From assembly GCA_964035575.1 (NCBI GenBank), contig OZ037870.1:744001-808000 (forward strand): DNA of 64,000 bases, written 5' to 3'. Position 1 is the stretch's first letter; each line of letters begins with the position of its first letter. The notes beneath the pieces were generated by a model that saw nothing but the letters and a program-made list of their open reading frames with translations, ran no database searches and was not told where the DNA came from. This DNA comes from Rhynchopus sp. YZ270_cl-10. Lineage: Eukaryota; Euglenozoa; Diplonemea; Diplonemida; Diplonemidae. The translations under genes were made by a program, and so were the position numbers. Below, piece after piece: positions 44,189-55,872 of this stretch.

Positions 44189-45780
44189 GAAATTTTCTAA
44201 CAAATTTGGATGATATTGTTTCGGGGGATTTTACCCTACCATTTTAAAAAAAGCCAAAAAATGGTAAGAATCATCAAGAGAGAACAAAAAACAAAACAGA
44301 GTTGTCAAAACGAGCATAATGGTTTGTCCCTTTATCACTCCCCCCTTCTGCTGCTGTTCTTTTCCCATTTTTTTCTCCCCCGCTTTTTAGTTTAACAGGA
44401 AGCATTTCCTAAAGGAGTGCCTTTGTTCGTCCTTCCCACACCCCTTTCCTCCTTCTGTGTTCCAAGGTCAATAATGAAAGGGCACAGTTTTCCCATACAT
44501 ACCCTTATCTCTGTTTCCACTTCTGTCTTCCCGTGGAGCATCACTACAAAAAAACGAGTTTATTTTTGCATATTTTCAAAAAAAAAAAAAAAATGCATTG
44601 GGGGAGTTGATTTATACTACCCCCCATTTTGTCGAGACAAACTTTCAAAAGCTTTTCACAACCCAAAACCATTAGTGTTGTCTTCTTTGTTTCACAAAAT
44701 AAAAAAAAAAACAAAACGGTCAAAATGTTTCAACAAAACGAAGGGAAAAAAATCAAGGGGAGTGGGGATGATGTGAAACCCCCCTATTTTTTTTTTTACT
44801 ATTTCTTCTGCGGAAAAAAATGAAACAAAAAAAGCGCTTTTTTGTTTCATTTTTTTTGTGCAAAGTTTTTTTGAAAGATATCGGTGCCGTCCATCTTTCA
44901 AGCCTTATTTTTCTTACTTTATTTTTATCTCAGATCAAAGAACACACACTAAAAAAACAAACAGAAATGAAAGAACAAACAAACAACAAAAAAAACGTGA
45001 TGGGGAGGGCAGATTCGTGGAAAGGACCATGGTGCATGACCTCAAACGACTTTTCCCTCTCAGCGGTACTGTGTTTTTGAGCCTATTGCTTCCTTTTATC
45101 GCTGCTTAATGGAGTGTATATGGCATTGCGCGCAAAAACCATTTTTGTTTTATTTGGTACCCAAAGAACGATCATTTTTGAAGCAGAATAGCAAAGAAAA
45201 AATAAGTGGAGAGAGAGGTCGCATTCTTATTGGTGTACTCTCTTCACTCCGACAAAAAATAATAATCCAAAAAAAAAATGCGCAAAGTGGGGATGGGTGG
45301 AGGCAAAGCGGACAAAAAGGATACAAAGTGAACAAAATGGATGTTCGTTTTTTCTTTTTCTTTTTTTCTCCCTTTTATTCATGACCATAAAATTTTGGAT
45401 TTGTGCTGCTTTCAACGAAACACCATTCATTTTTATCAAGAGAAGGGTGGCAAGAACCGTCTCTACTCTCCGGAAAAGAAAAAGTGGAGATTGTACAACT
45501 CTCCGAGACAAGGCTTGCAAGGTTGTAGGGGAGGAAATGAAAACGTATCTAAGTGTGCCCGAATTTTTGGTGAGAGTAACACAAACACAACACAACTTAT
45601 TCGCAGAAATTTTTTTGATTTGTCCCTGCACTCCACAAAAATCCGGTGTGATCAACGAAAAATTCTTTTTCTGATTTCGTTTCTTTCTTTATCAGACTCG
45701 CTTAAACTCAGATCTCAGTTTTTTATTTTTTAGGTACACTGTCACCAGTTTTGGATCAGAATTCGCGGCTTTCCCCCCGG
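44189..45780. other. T/A-rich intergenic DNA
   Basis: No supported gene. It contains A- and T-homopolymers, a GGTGCCGTCCATCTTTCAA type-A-like site near 44883 and a GGTACACTGTCACC type-D-like start near 45734. Confidence 0.45.
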
Positions 45781-45791
45781 AATCCGAGAGT

Positions 45792-45880
45792 TATTATGAT
45801 TGGTGTGGCTGAATGGGGGGGGGTGCAAAAAGAGCGCGAGAAGTGCGAATCACCCCCCTTCAGCCACACCAATTATTATT
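45792..45880. repeat. Long hairpin with ATTGGTGTGGCTGAA arms
   Basis: The ~30-bp inverted arms (45792-45824 and 45851-45880) enclose a G/A-rich loop of about 27 nt. Directly downstream, 45905-45975 has overlapping stems built from AATGTGGATT, ACGACAAT and ATCCGGATTA. Confidence 0.75.
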
Positions 45881-45979
45881 ATGAGGAAACGACAATGTAC
45901 AATTATAATGTGGACTCTAAAAATGTGGATTACGACAATCCGGATTAATAATCCACATTGTCGTATAATCCGGAGTATT

Positions 45980-46160
45980 GCCTAGGTACCCAGACCCATG
46001 CAGTGGCACATGACCTCAAGTGTGAGTGGCCCACACATGAGGGAATGCGACACCACAAAATTACCACCAGGTCCTGTCTTTGTGTACAACGCCGCAGACA
46101 GGCCAAACAGCGTTGGACTCAGAAGAATGCCTGCGCAGGTATCAAACATGAGAATTATTT
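45980..46160. repeat. Dispersed ~190-bp repeat, inverted copy of 31415-31615
   Basis: It starts at a GGTACCC next to the hairpins and aligns in reverse with the 31.5-kb copy. Confidence 0.75.
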
Positions 46161-46595
46161 GAGAGTTTTAGAGAGTTTTTCATAATTTCGCGACAAATCG
46201 CGATTATTTAAAAAATCACTAAAACACTCTAAAACACCATCGCAGCGTCTCCGAGACTCTCGGGGAGTTCAATGTTTTAGTGCTCCCTATTATACCCCCT
46301 GTTCAGAATAAAACGTATTTGACATAAATTTAGTGTTCACCCACCTGATTTGGCCGATAGCAACTTCCGGCAAACACCACCAAACAAAACACCCAATAAA
46401 ACATCACCGGCAAACACCGGCAGTGCATGTTTCAAAATTTTGGTTTCTTAAAGAGGTGCACAGCGAAGCATTCTCAATATTTTTTGTCTCCCTTTTCTGC
46501 AATACATGAGCTTTGCTCAACGCACTTTGCTTTCTACACAACACACACCCTCCAGACAGAACACAAACAAACTATCCACTTTTCACATCAGTGCG
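46161..46595. other. Spacer upstream of SAM-domain gene
   Basis: It contains small repeats such as GGCAAACACC (three copies, 46375-46425) and AAAACACTCTAAAACACC. No gene seen; an in-frame ATG at 46506 could extend the next gene. Confidence 0.45.
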
Positions 46596-48335
46596 ATGTC
46601 GGGGCAAGGCTGGGCAGGGTTCACACGCCAGGAGGAGATCCACAGCCATGCGATTGTGCGTCTCTCACAGCGTCTCGCACCGGGGCACAATCTCTCAAGA
46701 CGTGCTCTGGGCTTTACGGGACGTGTGGCGCGCGTGGTGGACCACAAGAGTAATTTGGTGAACCTTGTCTTCGATGACAAATCGAACGAGAAGTTTTCCA
46801 TCCGCTGGACGGACCTGGAGTACTTCAGATACCGTCCCGTCGAGGGCGACGAGTCCACCACCACTGTCGACGACGGAGGTCTCGACGGTGTTCTTGCCAC
46901 CTGCACCAGAAGAATCGAAAGCAACAAACGCATCGTCGACGTCGCCATCGGTCTCCTCCGTGCCCTCGTCTACCAAGCTAAGGGCCAGCTCGGCGAAGCT
47001 CTCGCAGACGCAGAGTGGATCGCAAGAGCGTCACCCAAAAACGCCAACGCGCATATCACAAAAGGCATCCTTTTCTCCGAACTGCACGACGAGGAAAAGT
47101 CCTTCGACAGCTTCCTCACTGCCATGAAGCTTCTGCCCAGCGATACCTACCTTCGCTACCACTTCGTGGTCGCTGTCCGCTTGAGCAACGAGCGTCGCCC
47201 CAAACCAAGCCCCCAGCCCACATACACGCAAGAGGCCATTGCGGCACTCATTGCGGACGCACCCAGCAATAGTACACGTATAGAAGCGGAACGTCTCCTT
47301 CCCGACTCCCTCCCTTTCGACAGGGATGCTCAGAAGGGCAAGAACGGCTACATTAATCGGACTTCGTCTGGCAGAGATACCAGCGGTATTAGAGACGCTA
47401 TTAAGGACGCCAGGGACGCCAGGGATGCTAGAGATGCTAGAGAAGGCAGGGACCGCAGGGATGACAGAGACAGAGACAGGGACAGGGACCGTGACAACCG
47501 TGATAGGAGAGACGACAGGGATCGTGACACCAGGGACCGCAGGGATGACAGGGACAGGGACAGGGACAGGTCCCGGGACGGCAGAGATGCCGGCCGCAGG
47601 GATGACAGGGACACGAGAGACCGCAGGGACGACAGGGACCGTGATAGCCGAGACGCCAAAATCACTCGTGACAGTCGTGATGCCCGCGACAGTCGTGATC
47701 CTCGGGATACCCGCGACACCAGAGCCAGGGATACCAAAGAGCCCCCCAGACGGGACGACCGGAGGAGAGAGCTGGAGGACAGGAGGCGTGATGACAGGGA
47801 GAGGGACAGGGAGAGGGAAGCGCGCCGCCGGGAGGCAAGCAGAGGCGCACCGGCACGCGAGCAGAAGGGCGCGCCACCCGCACGCACCATTCCGCCAAGC
47901 ACGCTGAGCACCCGCAGCACCGCACCCGCACCTACTCGCAGCACCGCACCCAGCGCATCGAACGCATCGAACGCAGCCCCCTCCCCCGGGATGGCCCAGG
48001 TACGACCCCTGCACACACTACAGACTACCCACCCTCTGTACAACTTAACACAGGTCGGCAAGGTGTTGAAGAACCTTGGCCTCGCGCAGTACCTCCCCAC
48101 CTTCGAGAGCCAAGGACTCGACTCCTTGCGTCTCCTCTCCCTCGCAGAACCGGCAGACTACGAGGTGTGTGTTCGGTGCGACGAGGGCCTCTTTTAGGCC
48201 CCAATCCACCACACAAATAATAAAAAACTTTTTGGACTAACACAACACAAACTTTTTTGCTCAATTTTTCAGGCCTGCGGGGTGAAGCGGATGCACGCAA
48301 CGCTGATCAGGAAGGAGGCAGAACGGTGCGCTTAA
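46596..48335 (+). CDS. SAM-domain protein with TPR-like region and RD-rich linker
   Basis: Exons 46596-47999, 48054-48164 and 48273-48335 give 525 residues. Residues about 30-85 look like a small beta-barrel (GFTGRVARVVDHKSN...). Residues about 110-215 are helical and TPR-like (GQLGEALADAEWIARASPKN...). Residues about 265-425 are an almost pure Arg/Asp dipeptide-type disordered linker. The last ~55 residues form a SAM domain (GKVLKNLGLAQYLPTFESQG...). RD/ER linkers and SAM domains are common in RNA-granule or scaffold proteins. The intron at 48000-48053 is 54 nt, in frame and without a stop, so it could be retained. An upstream in-frame ATG lies at 46506. Confidence 0.78.
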
Positions 48336-48567
48336 ACAGGGGTAACTGCTGATACAAGCAGAGGCCAACGGAGGCCTTTCTTTCTTGCTTTTCTTTTCTT
48401 TTTTCTTCTTTTTTTTGCTTTTTTTTGGAAACGGAGTGGGGGGCGGATGGGGTGGGTATGCACATACGTGTCTACGGTTACGAGATTACCCTCCCCGCCC
48501 AAAACTTTCTCTCTCTCTCTCTCCATCTCGGACCTATTGACCAACCTCCTACCGCACCAGATTACAC

Positions 48568-50316
48568 ATGCTGCCTGATGCAGAGCTTGACCTCGACCTT
48601 CATGATGCGGACCTTATGGAGGTGGCGTTGCGGGGTGGGGTTGGCGAACAGCAGCGTGCGCTGAGTGTGACGCACATGAAGATGCTTGGGATTGAGTTTG
48701 AAAGCTGGTGCCTCTCGCACCGCAACGGAACTGCCCCAGAAAGCCCCAACATGCAATGGGCGCTGGAAAAGCTTGTCTATGAACGACAGGCGCGGCATTC
48801 CTATTCACCCTCGCAGAGCGAGGCTGGCAGTGACGACCATCCACACAAGCAACGTGCACACACTCACTTTGCGGATGCCGACTCGCCACCACATAAGGGG
48901 GAGAAGCAGGAGGGTCACTACGCAGAGGAGGTGGGGGTGGAGGTGGAGGTGGTAGAACGAAGGAAAGGAGGCCGCCAAGCAGGCTCGTCCACCCCACCAA
49001 GGGCACAGCCGCCGCCAGCGCCGTACACATCGCCGAGGATGCAGGGGAAGCAAGGCAGGCGGCACAGCATGGATGAGGATGCGGAGTACGTAGAGCGCCG
49101 TGCAGAACAGCATCGACGTGGTCAACGCAGTGAAGGTGGTGACAGTGCAGCACACCGAAGGCCACGTCGGCGACGAAGTGACCGCAGCCAGCGCAGTGAC
49201 AGTACCCGTTCCCCGTCGCCATCGCCCCGGAGCCTCTCCCCTGCATCGCAAACAATGGACCCACATCGCCTGGAGGAGATGGACATGGAAGGGCTCGACG
49301 CACGTCTTCTCAAGCTTGAACGCATGCTGCACGGTGGCGGCACATCAGAAGCGCCGCACATCAGCGACACCGTTCCCATCCCACACGCACAGCCCCGTCG
49401 CTTTACGGACCGTGCATCGCTTTATTCAAGCCGTTCGCCTAGTCACCCCCGGGAGGTAAGTCCACTCCGGGCAATGGAGCGTGGAGCGCTTCGATCCACG
49501 CCAGGAGCACGACGGGCGCGTCTCAGCTATAGTGCGCAGTATCGGACATCCAGCCCGGAAGGGGAGGGCCAGGACGGACGCAGCGAGACGCCCTCCCGCA
49601 GTGCGACCCCGGTGCCCCGCCCGACACCCATCCCGCATTCGCCCTTCTGCAACGACATCGCAACTGACACTGCAGACATCTCTCCTAGCAACATCAACAA
49701 CCTTCGAGCCGACGTTGGCAGTCAGACAGGCCCCCATGAGGCCGAGGCTTCCACACCGAACGAGGAGAACGCAAAGGCAGATGCGGATGTGGATGTGGAG
49801 GCAGAGGCGGAGGAAAAGGAAGAGGAAGAGTTGGTACCTGCAGCAGAGGTTGTGAACACTGTACACACATTGCATACAAAGGATGTGACGTTCTCGGAGG
49901 TGGTGCAGGTGGAGGAGGCTTCGTCGGAGGGGAGCGATGTGCGGGATGTGGACACGGATACGGACACGGAGCAACGGACGGACCTTTCCGTTGCGTCGGT
50001 GCGGCCGAACTTTTTGGCGCTGCAGTTTGCACCACCGTCGCCGACACTGAGCTCTGCGGACCTGTCGTTTCCATCCATCTCCGATGACGACGACGACGAC
50101 GACGGCGACGGCTCCTCTGAAGAAGCCAGCCCCTCCCCACGCACCGCACTCTCCCCGCCACCACTTCGCGGTGCACGCGTCTCCGTCGCAACCAACTCAG
50201 CAGGACCATGGATGGAAGGCAAAGTCCTCGCAAGCCGCAACGGCAACATGTGGGTGCAACCCGACGGCTGGCACGCAGCAGCAATGTTCAAGCACATAAA
50301 GCTTGTTGGTGATTAG
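48568..50316 (+). CDS. Intrinsically disordered Ser/Arg- and acid-rich protein
   Basis: This intron-free gene encodes 582 residues. No known domain. Residues 1-75 may fold: acidic start, then HMKMLGIEFESWCLSHRNG and an aromatic helix. The middle is Arg/Ser/Pro-rich with RSPSPSPRSLSP-type stretches (about 150-230) and further Pro/Ser segments. Residues about 400-430 are Glu/Ala-rich, and about 505-520 include a run of Asp. The last ~40 residues (GPWMEGKVLASRNGNMWVQPDGWHAAAMFKHIKLV) look like a compact conserved module resembling a small SH3/Tudor-like barrel, which is inference. It starts 232 bp after the SAM gene. Function unknown. Confidence 0.72.
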   Translation: MLPDAELDLDLHDADLMEVALRGGVGEQQRALSVTHMKMLGIEFESWCLSHRNGTAPESPNMQWALEKLVYERQARHSYSPSQSEAGSDDHPHKQRAHTHFADADSPPHKGEKQEGHYAEEVGVEVEVVERRKGGRQAGSSTPPRAQPPPAPYTSPRMQGKQGRRHSMDEDAEYVERRAEQHRRGQRSEGGDSAAHRRPRRRRSDRSQRSDSTRSPSPSPRSLSPASQTMDPHRLEEMDMEGLDARLLKLERMLHGGGTSEAPHISDTVPIPHAQPRRFTDRASLYSSRSPSHPREVSPLRAMERGALRSTPGARRARLSYSAQYRTSSPEGEGQDGRSETPSRSATPVPRPTPIPHSPFCNDIATDTADISPSNINNLRADVGSQTGPHEAEASTPNEENAKADADVDVEAEAEEKEEEELVPAAEVVNTVHTLHTKDVTFSEVVQVEEASSEGSDVRDVDTDTDTEQRTDLSVASVRPNFLALQFAPPSPTLSSADLSFPSISDDDDDDDGDGSSEEASPSPRTALSPPPLRGARVSVATNSAGPWMEGKVLASRNGNMWVQPDGWHAAAMFKHIKLVGD

Positions 50317-51020
50317 AACGTTCCAAAGAAGAAAAAGGCGTACATATGCAGGAAACGACTGCATTTGAGTTGTCATTTGCAGAGGTGTCAGCATATGTTG
50401 TAAAGAGACTGTATTTGTATAGAAGGAGCCGAACAAAGCATAAGCTCCTCTAGAATCCCTCCGTATTTTAAAAGAACGCGTGCTGGTGCTGAAACCCACA
50501 CAACCCTCAATTGGGGGTTGTGGGGATACCGATATACGCCTTTGTCCATACAGGCGTATTTTTGTGCCTTCAGTTTTTACCTTTTGGTTTTCCGCGCCCC
50601 CCAAAAAACCATGTCTTGTAACACTTATAAAGGCCCCCTTTTTTGAAAAAATATGTTTGAAAGATTTGCAGGTTCAGTGCGCGTCGTGTCGTGCAGACCC
50701 AGGTGTTGTTAGGTTTCACCGCTGTTGCTCTCGCTGTCACCCTCGAAGCAGATAAATGAAAGTGATTTTGTTGTTGAGTTTTGGCGCATGATCGACACTT
50801 TGACGAACGACGTCCCGCAACACTGCAGACTGCAGGACATCTTGACGCCCGCTAATCACGGGAATCATGGAGACACATACGTTCGCCGTCTGAGCCACTC
50901 ACACAACGCACAACACGACACACAGCACAGCAACCATACTCACCACACACTGCAACACAATACACTTAGCAATTTACACAAAACCCCCCACTCCGCATAG
51001 GAGTGCCCCCCTAAGGAACA
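50317..51020. other. Intergenic with P element upstream of DRC2
   Basis: T/C-rich DNA with short inverted motifs (ATACGCCTTTGTCC..GGCGTAT, about 50532-50558), then P element copy 6. Confidence 0.6.
50756..50907 (+). repeat. P element copy 6, upstream of DRC2
   Basis: An isolated P copy without R, Q or S neighbours. It ends 113 bp before the start codon, so P itself is the minimal unit. Confidence 0.85.
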
Positions 51021-53072
51021 ATGCCTCTTTACGGAAAGCTGATGAAGGGTGGCGCGAAGGTGACGCGCGACAAAGGGAATTTGGAGTTGGATCGGTTGAA
51101 GGAGATTGAGGAGCGCAAAAAGCGTGAGATTTTGATTAAGACGAGGATGCAGGAGCTGATGGAGGAGGAGGCGCAGTTTAGCAAGGAGTCGCTGCGCGAG
51201 GTGCAGATGCGGTGGGTGGAGCTGTTGCGGCGTGAGAAGTACATTGAGCTGTCTGCGGAGGTCGAGGTCTTGCGGCAGACGTACGACAAGACGTTGGACC
51301 GCAAGAACGCTGTCATTGAGATGCTTATGAACGACCTGAACGAGGCTGAGGAGCAGTACAAGCTTGCCCTGCGTACACACCTACAGAACATCGACTCCCT
51401 CATTGAGCTGCAGAACCAACGCATGTCTGACCTCGATGCAGAATACGAGTCAGACCTCAAAGAACTCAAACAAGAATTCGAGCTCGAAAAAGCAGAAATC
51501 GTCGCCAAACACCAAAAAGAAGTAGAAGCCCTCCACGCAATCATGAACGCCATCAAAAAGGACGCAGACGAGCAAGACTCTGACATCCAAACAGACTTTT
51601 CACAAAAGAAGGACGAGACACGCGACAAAAACCAGGAGGAGTACAACGTGCTCAAGCAGATGCTCGAAACGGAGATCTTAGAGTACCAACATCAGATCAA
51701 CCACGAGCACGACAAATACATGCAAAGCGCTGAGGAGAAAATGAAAACGTATCTAGACCTCACGAACAAAGATGCGGAGACAGCAGATAAGGTCTGTGGG
51801 TTGTGGCGTTTGGTTTGACACATCTACACCAATTCTCTTTAATACCAAGATGCTTAGCTTCAATTGCAACTTCTCTGCTTTTTATTTTCATCCTTTACAC
51901 AGATCAACAGACAAATGCGACGGATACTAAAGCTCCAGGAGATGATCGCGAATTGGAAGGCGAACCTTGCAAACAACATTAAGGTATCCTTTTGACACCC
52001 CACACACATACACACATATACACATATTTTGTTACAATGTGACCATGCATGAGGCTGTTCATATGCTAAACTTTTCTTTTGTTTACAAGGTGACTACTAC
52101 ACAATGCTGTATCTTTTCACCTTTCTTTACCACACCACCCCTCTAGGAATGCGAGGAGCGGAACAAAGCAATGAAAGAGGAGAAGGAGATGACAGCAAAG
52201 CACTTCAAGGAGCTGAAGCACAAAATGCAGCGTTGGCGGAAGCTTCAGGAGGACAAGCTGAACCGCCTTGTTGCGCAGGCCCGCGACACGAAGACGGTGC
52301 TTGACAAAGGCAACGAAAAGGCAAAACGGGTACTGCGCCTGTCAGAGCTGTGCCGCACCCTTGAGACCGAACGTGAACGTGTCTTGAACTTCCACAACAG
52401 CCTCTCCGTCGAGGAGGTCGAGCTCGAGACGAAGATCAACGCAGAGAAGCAGCTGCAGTTCGAAGCCGAGCTTGCAGGCAGCCCCAAGCCGCCTATGGAC
52501 CCCCAACTCGAGGCTGCCGCCAACGAGATGACAAGCCTCCTTCGCCAAGAAGGCCTCGCAAAGGAGTGGCAATACCTCGAGAACTTTTGGAAGAAGTTCA
52601 ACAAAGTGCTGCTCGACAACTCTGCAATTGATCGCGAGAAGTACCACCTGCTCAACGAAAACCAGAAGCTGCGGGCACTCCTCAAGCAGTACCTTGATGG
52701 CATATCCGTTAACAATGACGTATGTCTTACGTTTTATTTTTACAGCCCCTTTATTCCTTCTTTGCTACAAAGAAAGCCATATTTGAGAATTATTTGATTT
52801 CGCTACAAAATGTAGGCTAGTGTGGACGTCGCCGTCCAACAGAAGAAGCCTATTTCACAGCGTTTTACCAGGCGTAAAACTAAACATTTCCCACATGCCA
52901 CACAAACCAACCTCTTCCACCCACATAGGTCATGGGCAGTCGCAACAACCTGCTTGCATGCCACACCTTCAAAGGCACGCTCCCAGCAGCTGCCACAGGC
53001 ACCGCCACCACCAGCGTCCCAATCATCGAAGCAAAACAGGTCGTCATCAGCGTCGCAAAGCAGCGTGTCTAG
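51021..53072 (+). CDS. DRC2: Dynein regulatory complex subunit 2 (CCDC65-like)
   Basis: Exons 51021-51791, 51903-51983, 52147-52719 and 52929-53072 give 522 residues. DRC2 pairs with DRC1 to form the base plate of the nexin-dynein regulatory complex, which anchors between axonemal doublets and controls dynein. The protein is nearly all coiled coil. Diagnostic stretches are AEEQYKLALRTHLQNIDSL, ENFWKKFNKV, LKQYLDGISV and the C-terminal PIIEAKQVV. The last exon is placed at 52929 because it restores the family C-terminus; stopping at the nearer AG (52816) would give an unrelated low-complexity tail. Intron 2 has a weak type A cassette (52088-52120). Codons turn from G/T-ending to C/A-ending near 51370. 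Confidence 0.92.
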
Positions 53073-53358
53073 GAAGCGCGAATTTATCTTTTTTAACACA
53101 CAAACCACTACACCCCCTCTTCTCTCCCCCATCTCCTGCAACTCTACCGAGCACACACCAGGGGTTGGAAACACTGAGTAAAAAGAAAGTCTATTTTATT
53201 TGCAACTTTTCAACGTCTCTCTACCCCCTCCCTCGAGTGGCGACTGCACCTGCATACAGCAGCCCTGCTGTACCTTGGTGGCCATCGTTTTGTCAACCCT
53301 TCCCGTCTTTTTCAGTACAAAAACCACAGAAACACGCCCTTCGGCGTTGGGGGGAATC

Positions 53359-55872
53359 ATGCTTGTCAGCGTTGTGGGAACGCATGAGACGGTGGACCCG
53401 GTGATCGAGCAGCTTGCAGGGTGTAACAGCATCTCGAATGTGCGGGCTCGCGAGGCAAAGCCAGGGTTTATTGGGACGGTGGAGTTTGATCGTGGTGAGA
53501 CTGCAGAGGTGGAGGTGAACCTGTGTGTGGGGACAACGTTGGCTGAGGGCATTGCGGCAAGTGCATCGCAGAGGAGCGACATCGTTGTGTACGCAGTGGA
53601 GAGCGAGCACGACGCACAGCAAGTCGCTGCAGCGCAAGAGGCGCTCAAGGTGAAGCAGCCCCCCTTCACCGTCGCGGTGGCAGAGTCCTTCGCAAGCGAC
53701 ACCATCGAAGAAGTCTTCGACCGCTCAAAATGGTTTCTCGGCGTCTTCGCAACCTCAGAAGACGCTGTCGGGCTCCTCTGGACACTCCACTACGGGGTGC
53801 AGTACCCAGTGCACGTTCTCTGGGACAGACCCGAGGGGAACTTCACGACCGTGGGCTGGCGTGCCCTGCAGCGTCTCTTCTGGTGGCACGACGCAGACAT
53901 CGACGGCTCCCTCAACGACAAAGAGCTGCTCTCGCTGCTCAAGGCCGTGCGCGGTCCTGATACTTCAATGGACGCCGTGCGCGAGACAGTGGAGCTCTTC
54001 CGCGAGCAGCAGAAGGAGCTGGACATCGACAACTTCCTGTCCCCCGAGGGGCACGTCACGCACTACGCGTGGATGGCGCTGTGCGAGCAATGGCTCAGCG
54101 GCTGCGACTCTCCCGACTATTGGGACAACGTGAAAGGTGTGTGGCATGCGCTTGAGGCGAGTGGCGTTGGGCGGAACGGCAACGCATGGGACCAGGAGGA
54201 CCTGCGGGGTGTGCGCACGGACCCGCAGCGTGACATGCTGCAGCTCAGCTATGCGGGGGCGCAGTTTCTGCGTTCGGTGTATGAGGAGAAGTTTGCGTCG
54301 CCGGCAGCGCTGTGGCGCTTCACGCCGTCGACGCAGTTCAGCCAGGCAGGCGAGCCGCCATGGGCAGACGTGCACGGCCTCCCGGGGAGCCGTGACGAGC
54401 CGACCGAGTACAGCGTGGAGTCGTTCATTTCCTCGTGGCGCTTCATCACCGTGCGCAAGTACCAGTACCTCATCGTCTTCGCACGCTGCTGGGGCTTCGC
54501 CGAGGATGTCAACATGCTTTTCGTCAAGAAGAAGAAGCGTGAGTTCCGCGAGTCCGAACGCGACCTCCCCAACATCCTGCAGTGTCTCATGATCGGCTCG
54601 CCACGCTGCGGCAAGACGTGCCTCAGGAAGCGTCTCGTCGACGTCGAGTCGTCCATCGAAGACCCCTACACAGAGACACGGGAACACTCTCTGACCTTGG
54701 TCCCGCAAAAGAACGGAAGTGAAAACGACAAGTTTGACCTGGTGGTATGTCTGAGATCCTTTTAGCGTTATATTGTATACTTGGACGTTCAAAAAGAATA
54801 TCGAAACTACAAATATGAAAGGCGAAAGCGAGAACGCCCCTTTCAGCTTCCCTTTTACCATACTTCACACTGCACCATTGCCCAACCCCACCCCACCACC
54901 CCTCAGCTTCACGAGATCCCCGACAAGGACGTGGCTGCCCTGCTGGACGACGACCGCTTCATGTCGCACATTGACGCAGTCCTGCTGTGCTATGATGGTG
55001 ACGATGTGTACAGCTTCAGCTACGTTGGGGAGAAGTACGCACTTGCGAAGAAACACAAGCTCCCGGTATGCAACACGAGCTGTCCACACCACATCATTTT
55101 GCCCTTTTCCCCTTTGTTTTTCCGCAACCCCATTACCGAACCTCGATGCACATAACCCATACCCTCACCACAGATGCTCCTCGTGATGACCAAGGTGGAC
55201 CTCCTCGGAGACCAGCTCTGCAGTTTGCAGGACCAGGAGTACCACATGCAGCCACACGAGTTTGCGCAAAACTGGGGGCTGTGCTGGCCGCCGGCAATGG
55301 TGTCCAGCTTCCCATCTGCACTGATCAAGGAGGTATGCCATGTAAACAGCAACAACCAATACCTACACAAACCCCACCGCACTCGGACTACAAACTACGC
55401 CCCCATTCCAAGACATTAATGAACAAACCAACCCTACAGATGAACGAAGTGGACGACCTGCCTATCAGTGTTAGCATGCTCTGCAGATATCCCGAGGACC
55501 ATATTGGAAAAGGTATGGAAAACGAGTACACATTTTTTTGCTACGACTGAGATGCGTTTTGGCACGTTTCAACGACTCTTTTTTTGTTGGGACACAAGGC
55601 TTCTTAATTTCTATACGTGATAAGATACCCCGCAGTTCCATTACCCGCAGAGAACCATTTCCTGCGTCCGATGAGCGGTGAGGTGTTTGCACACTTTTCA
55701 ACATCACTGCCTCTCATTGGTCTACCTCTGCATATAAAACAACCCTCCCTTTGCATACACAGAACGATCCTCGCTCTGCTGCCGCCTTACCAAGATTACC
55801 CTCTGCAGCTCCGTCACAGTCGGGTCCATAGCTGCGGCAGTCATGGCCTACAAACGGCCTCGTGTTCAATAG
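53359..55872 (+). CDS. MIRO: Miro (mitochondrial Rho-like GTPase) with degenerate first GTPase domain
   Basis: Exons 53359-54744, 54907-55065, 55174-55332, 55440-55512 and 55763-55872 give 628 residues, normal for Miro. Miro is tail-anchored in the outer mitochondrial membrane and links mitochondria to motors and ER contacts. Visible parts are an N-terminal GTPase-like domain without a P-loop (residues about 1-140), a canonical EF-hand loop DADIDGSLNDKE at 178-189, a second EF-hand region without an acidic loop, then the PPWADVHG-type hidden-EF segment near 333-340. The C-terminal GTPase has P-loop GSPRCGKT (413-420) and TKVD. The last exon encodes a hydrophobic segment and basic tail. The last intron carries a type B cassette. 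Confidence 0.92.
55660..55702 (+). repeat. Type B cassette in Miro intron 4
   Basis: CCTGCGTCCGATGAGCGGTG is followed by AGGTGTTTGCACACTTTTCAAC, about 60 nt before the acceptor. Confidence 0.75.

Noticed and set aside
52816-53181. Alternative last DRC2 exon from the nearer AG
   Set aside because: Gives a low-complexity tail, while the exon at 52929 restores the DRC2 C-terminus and matches local codon use.
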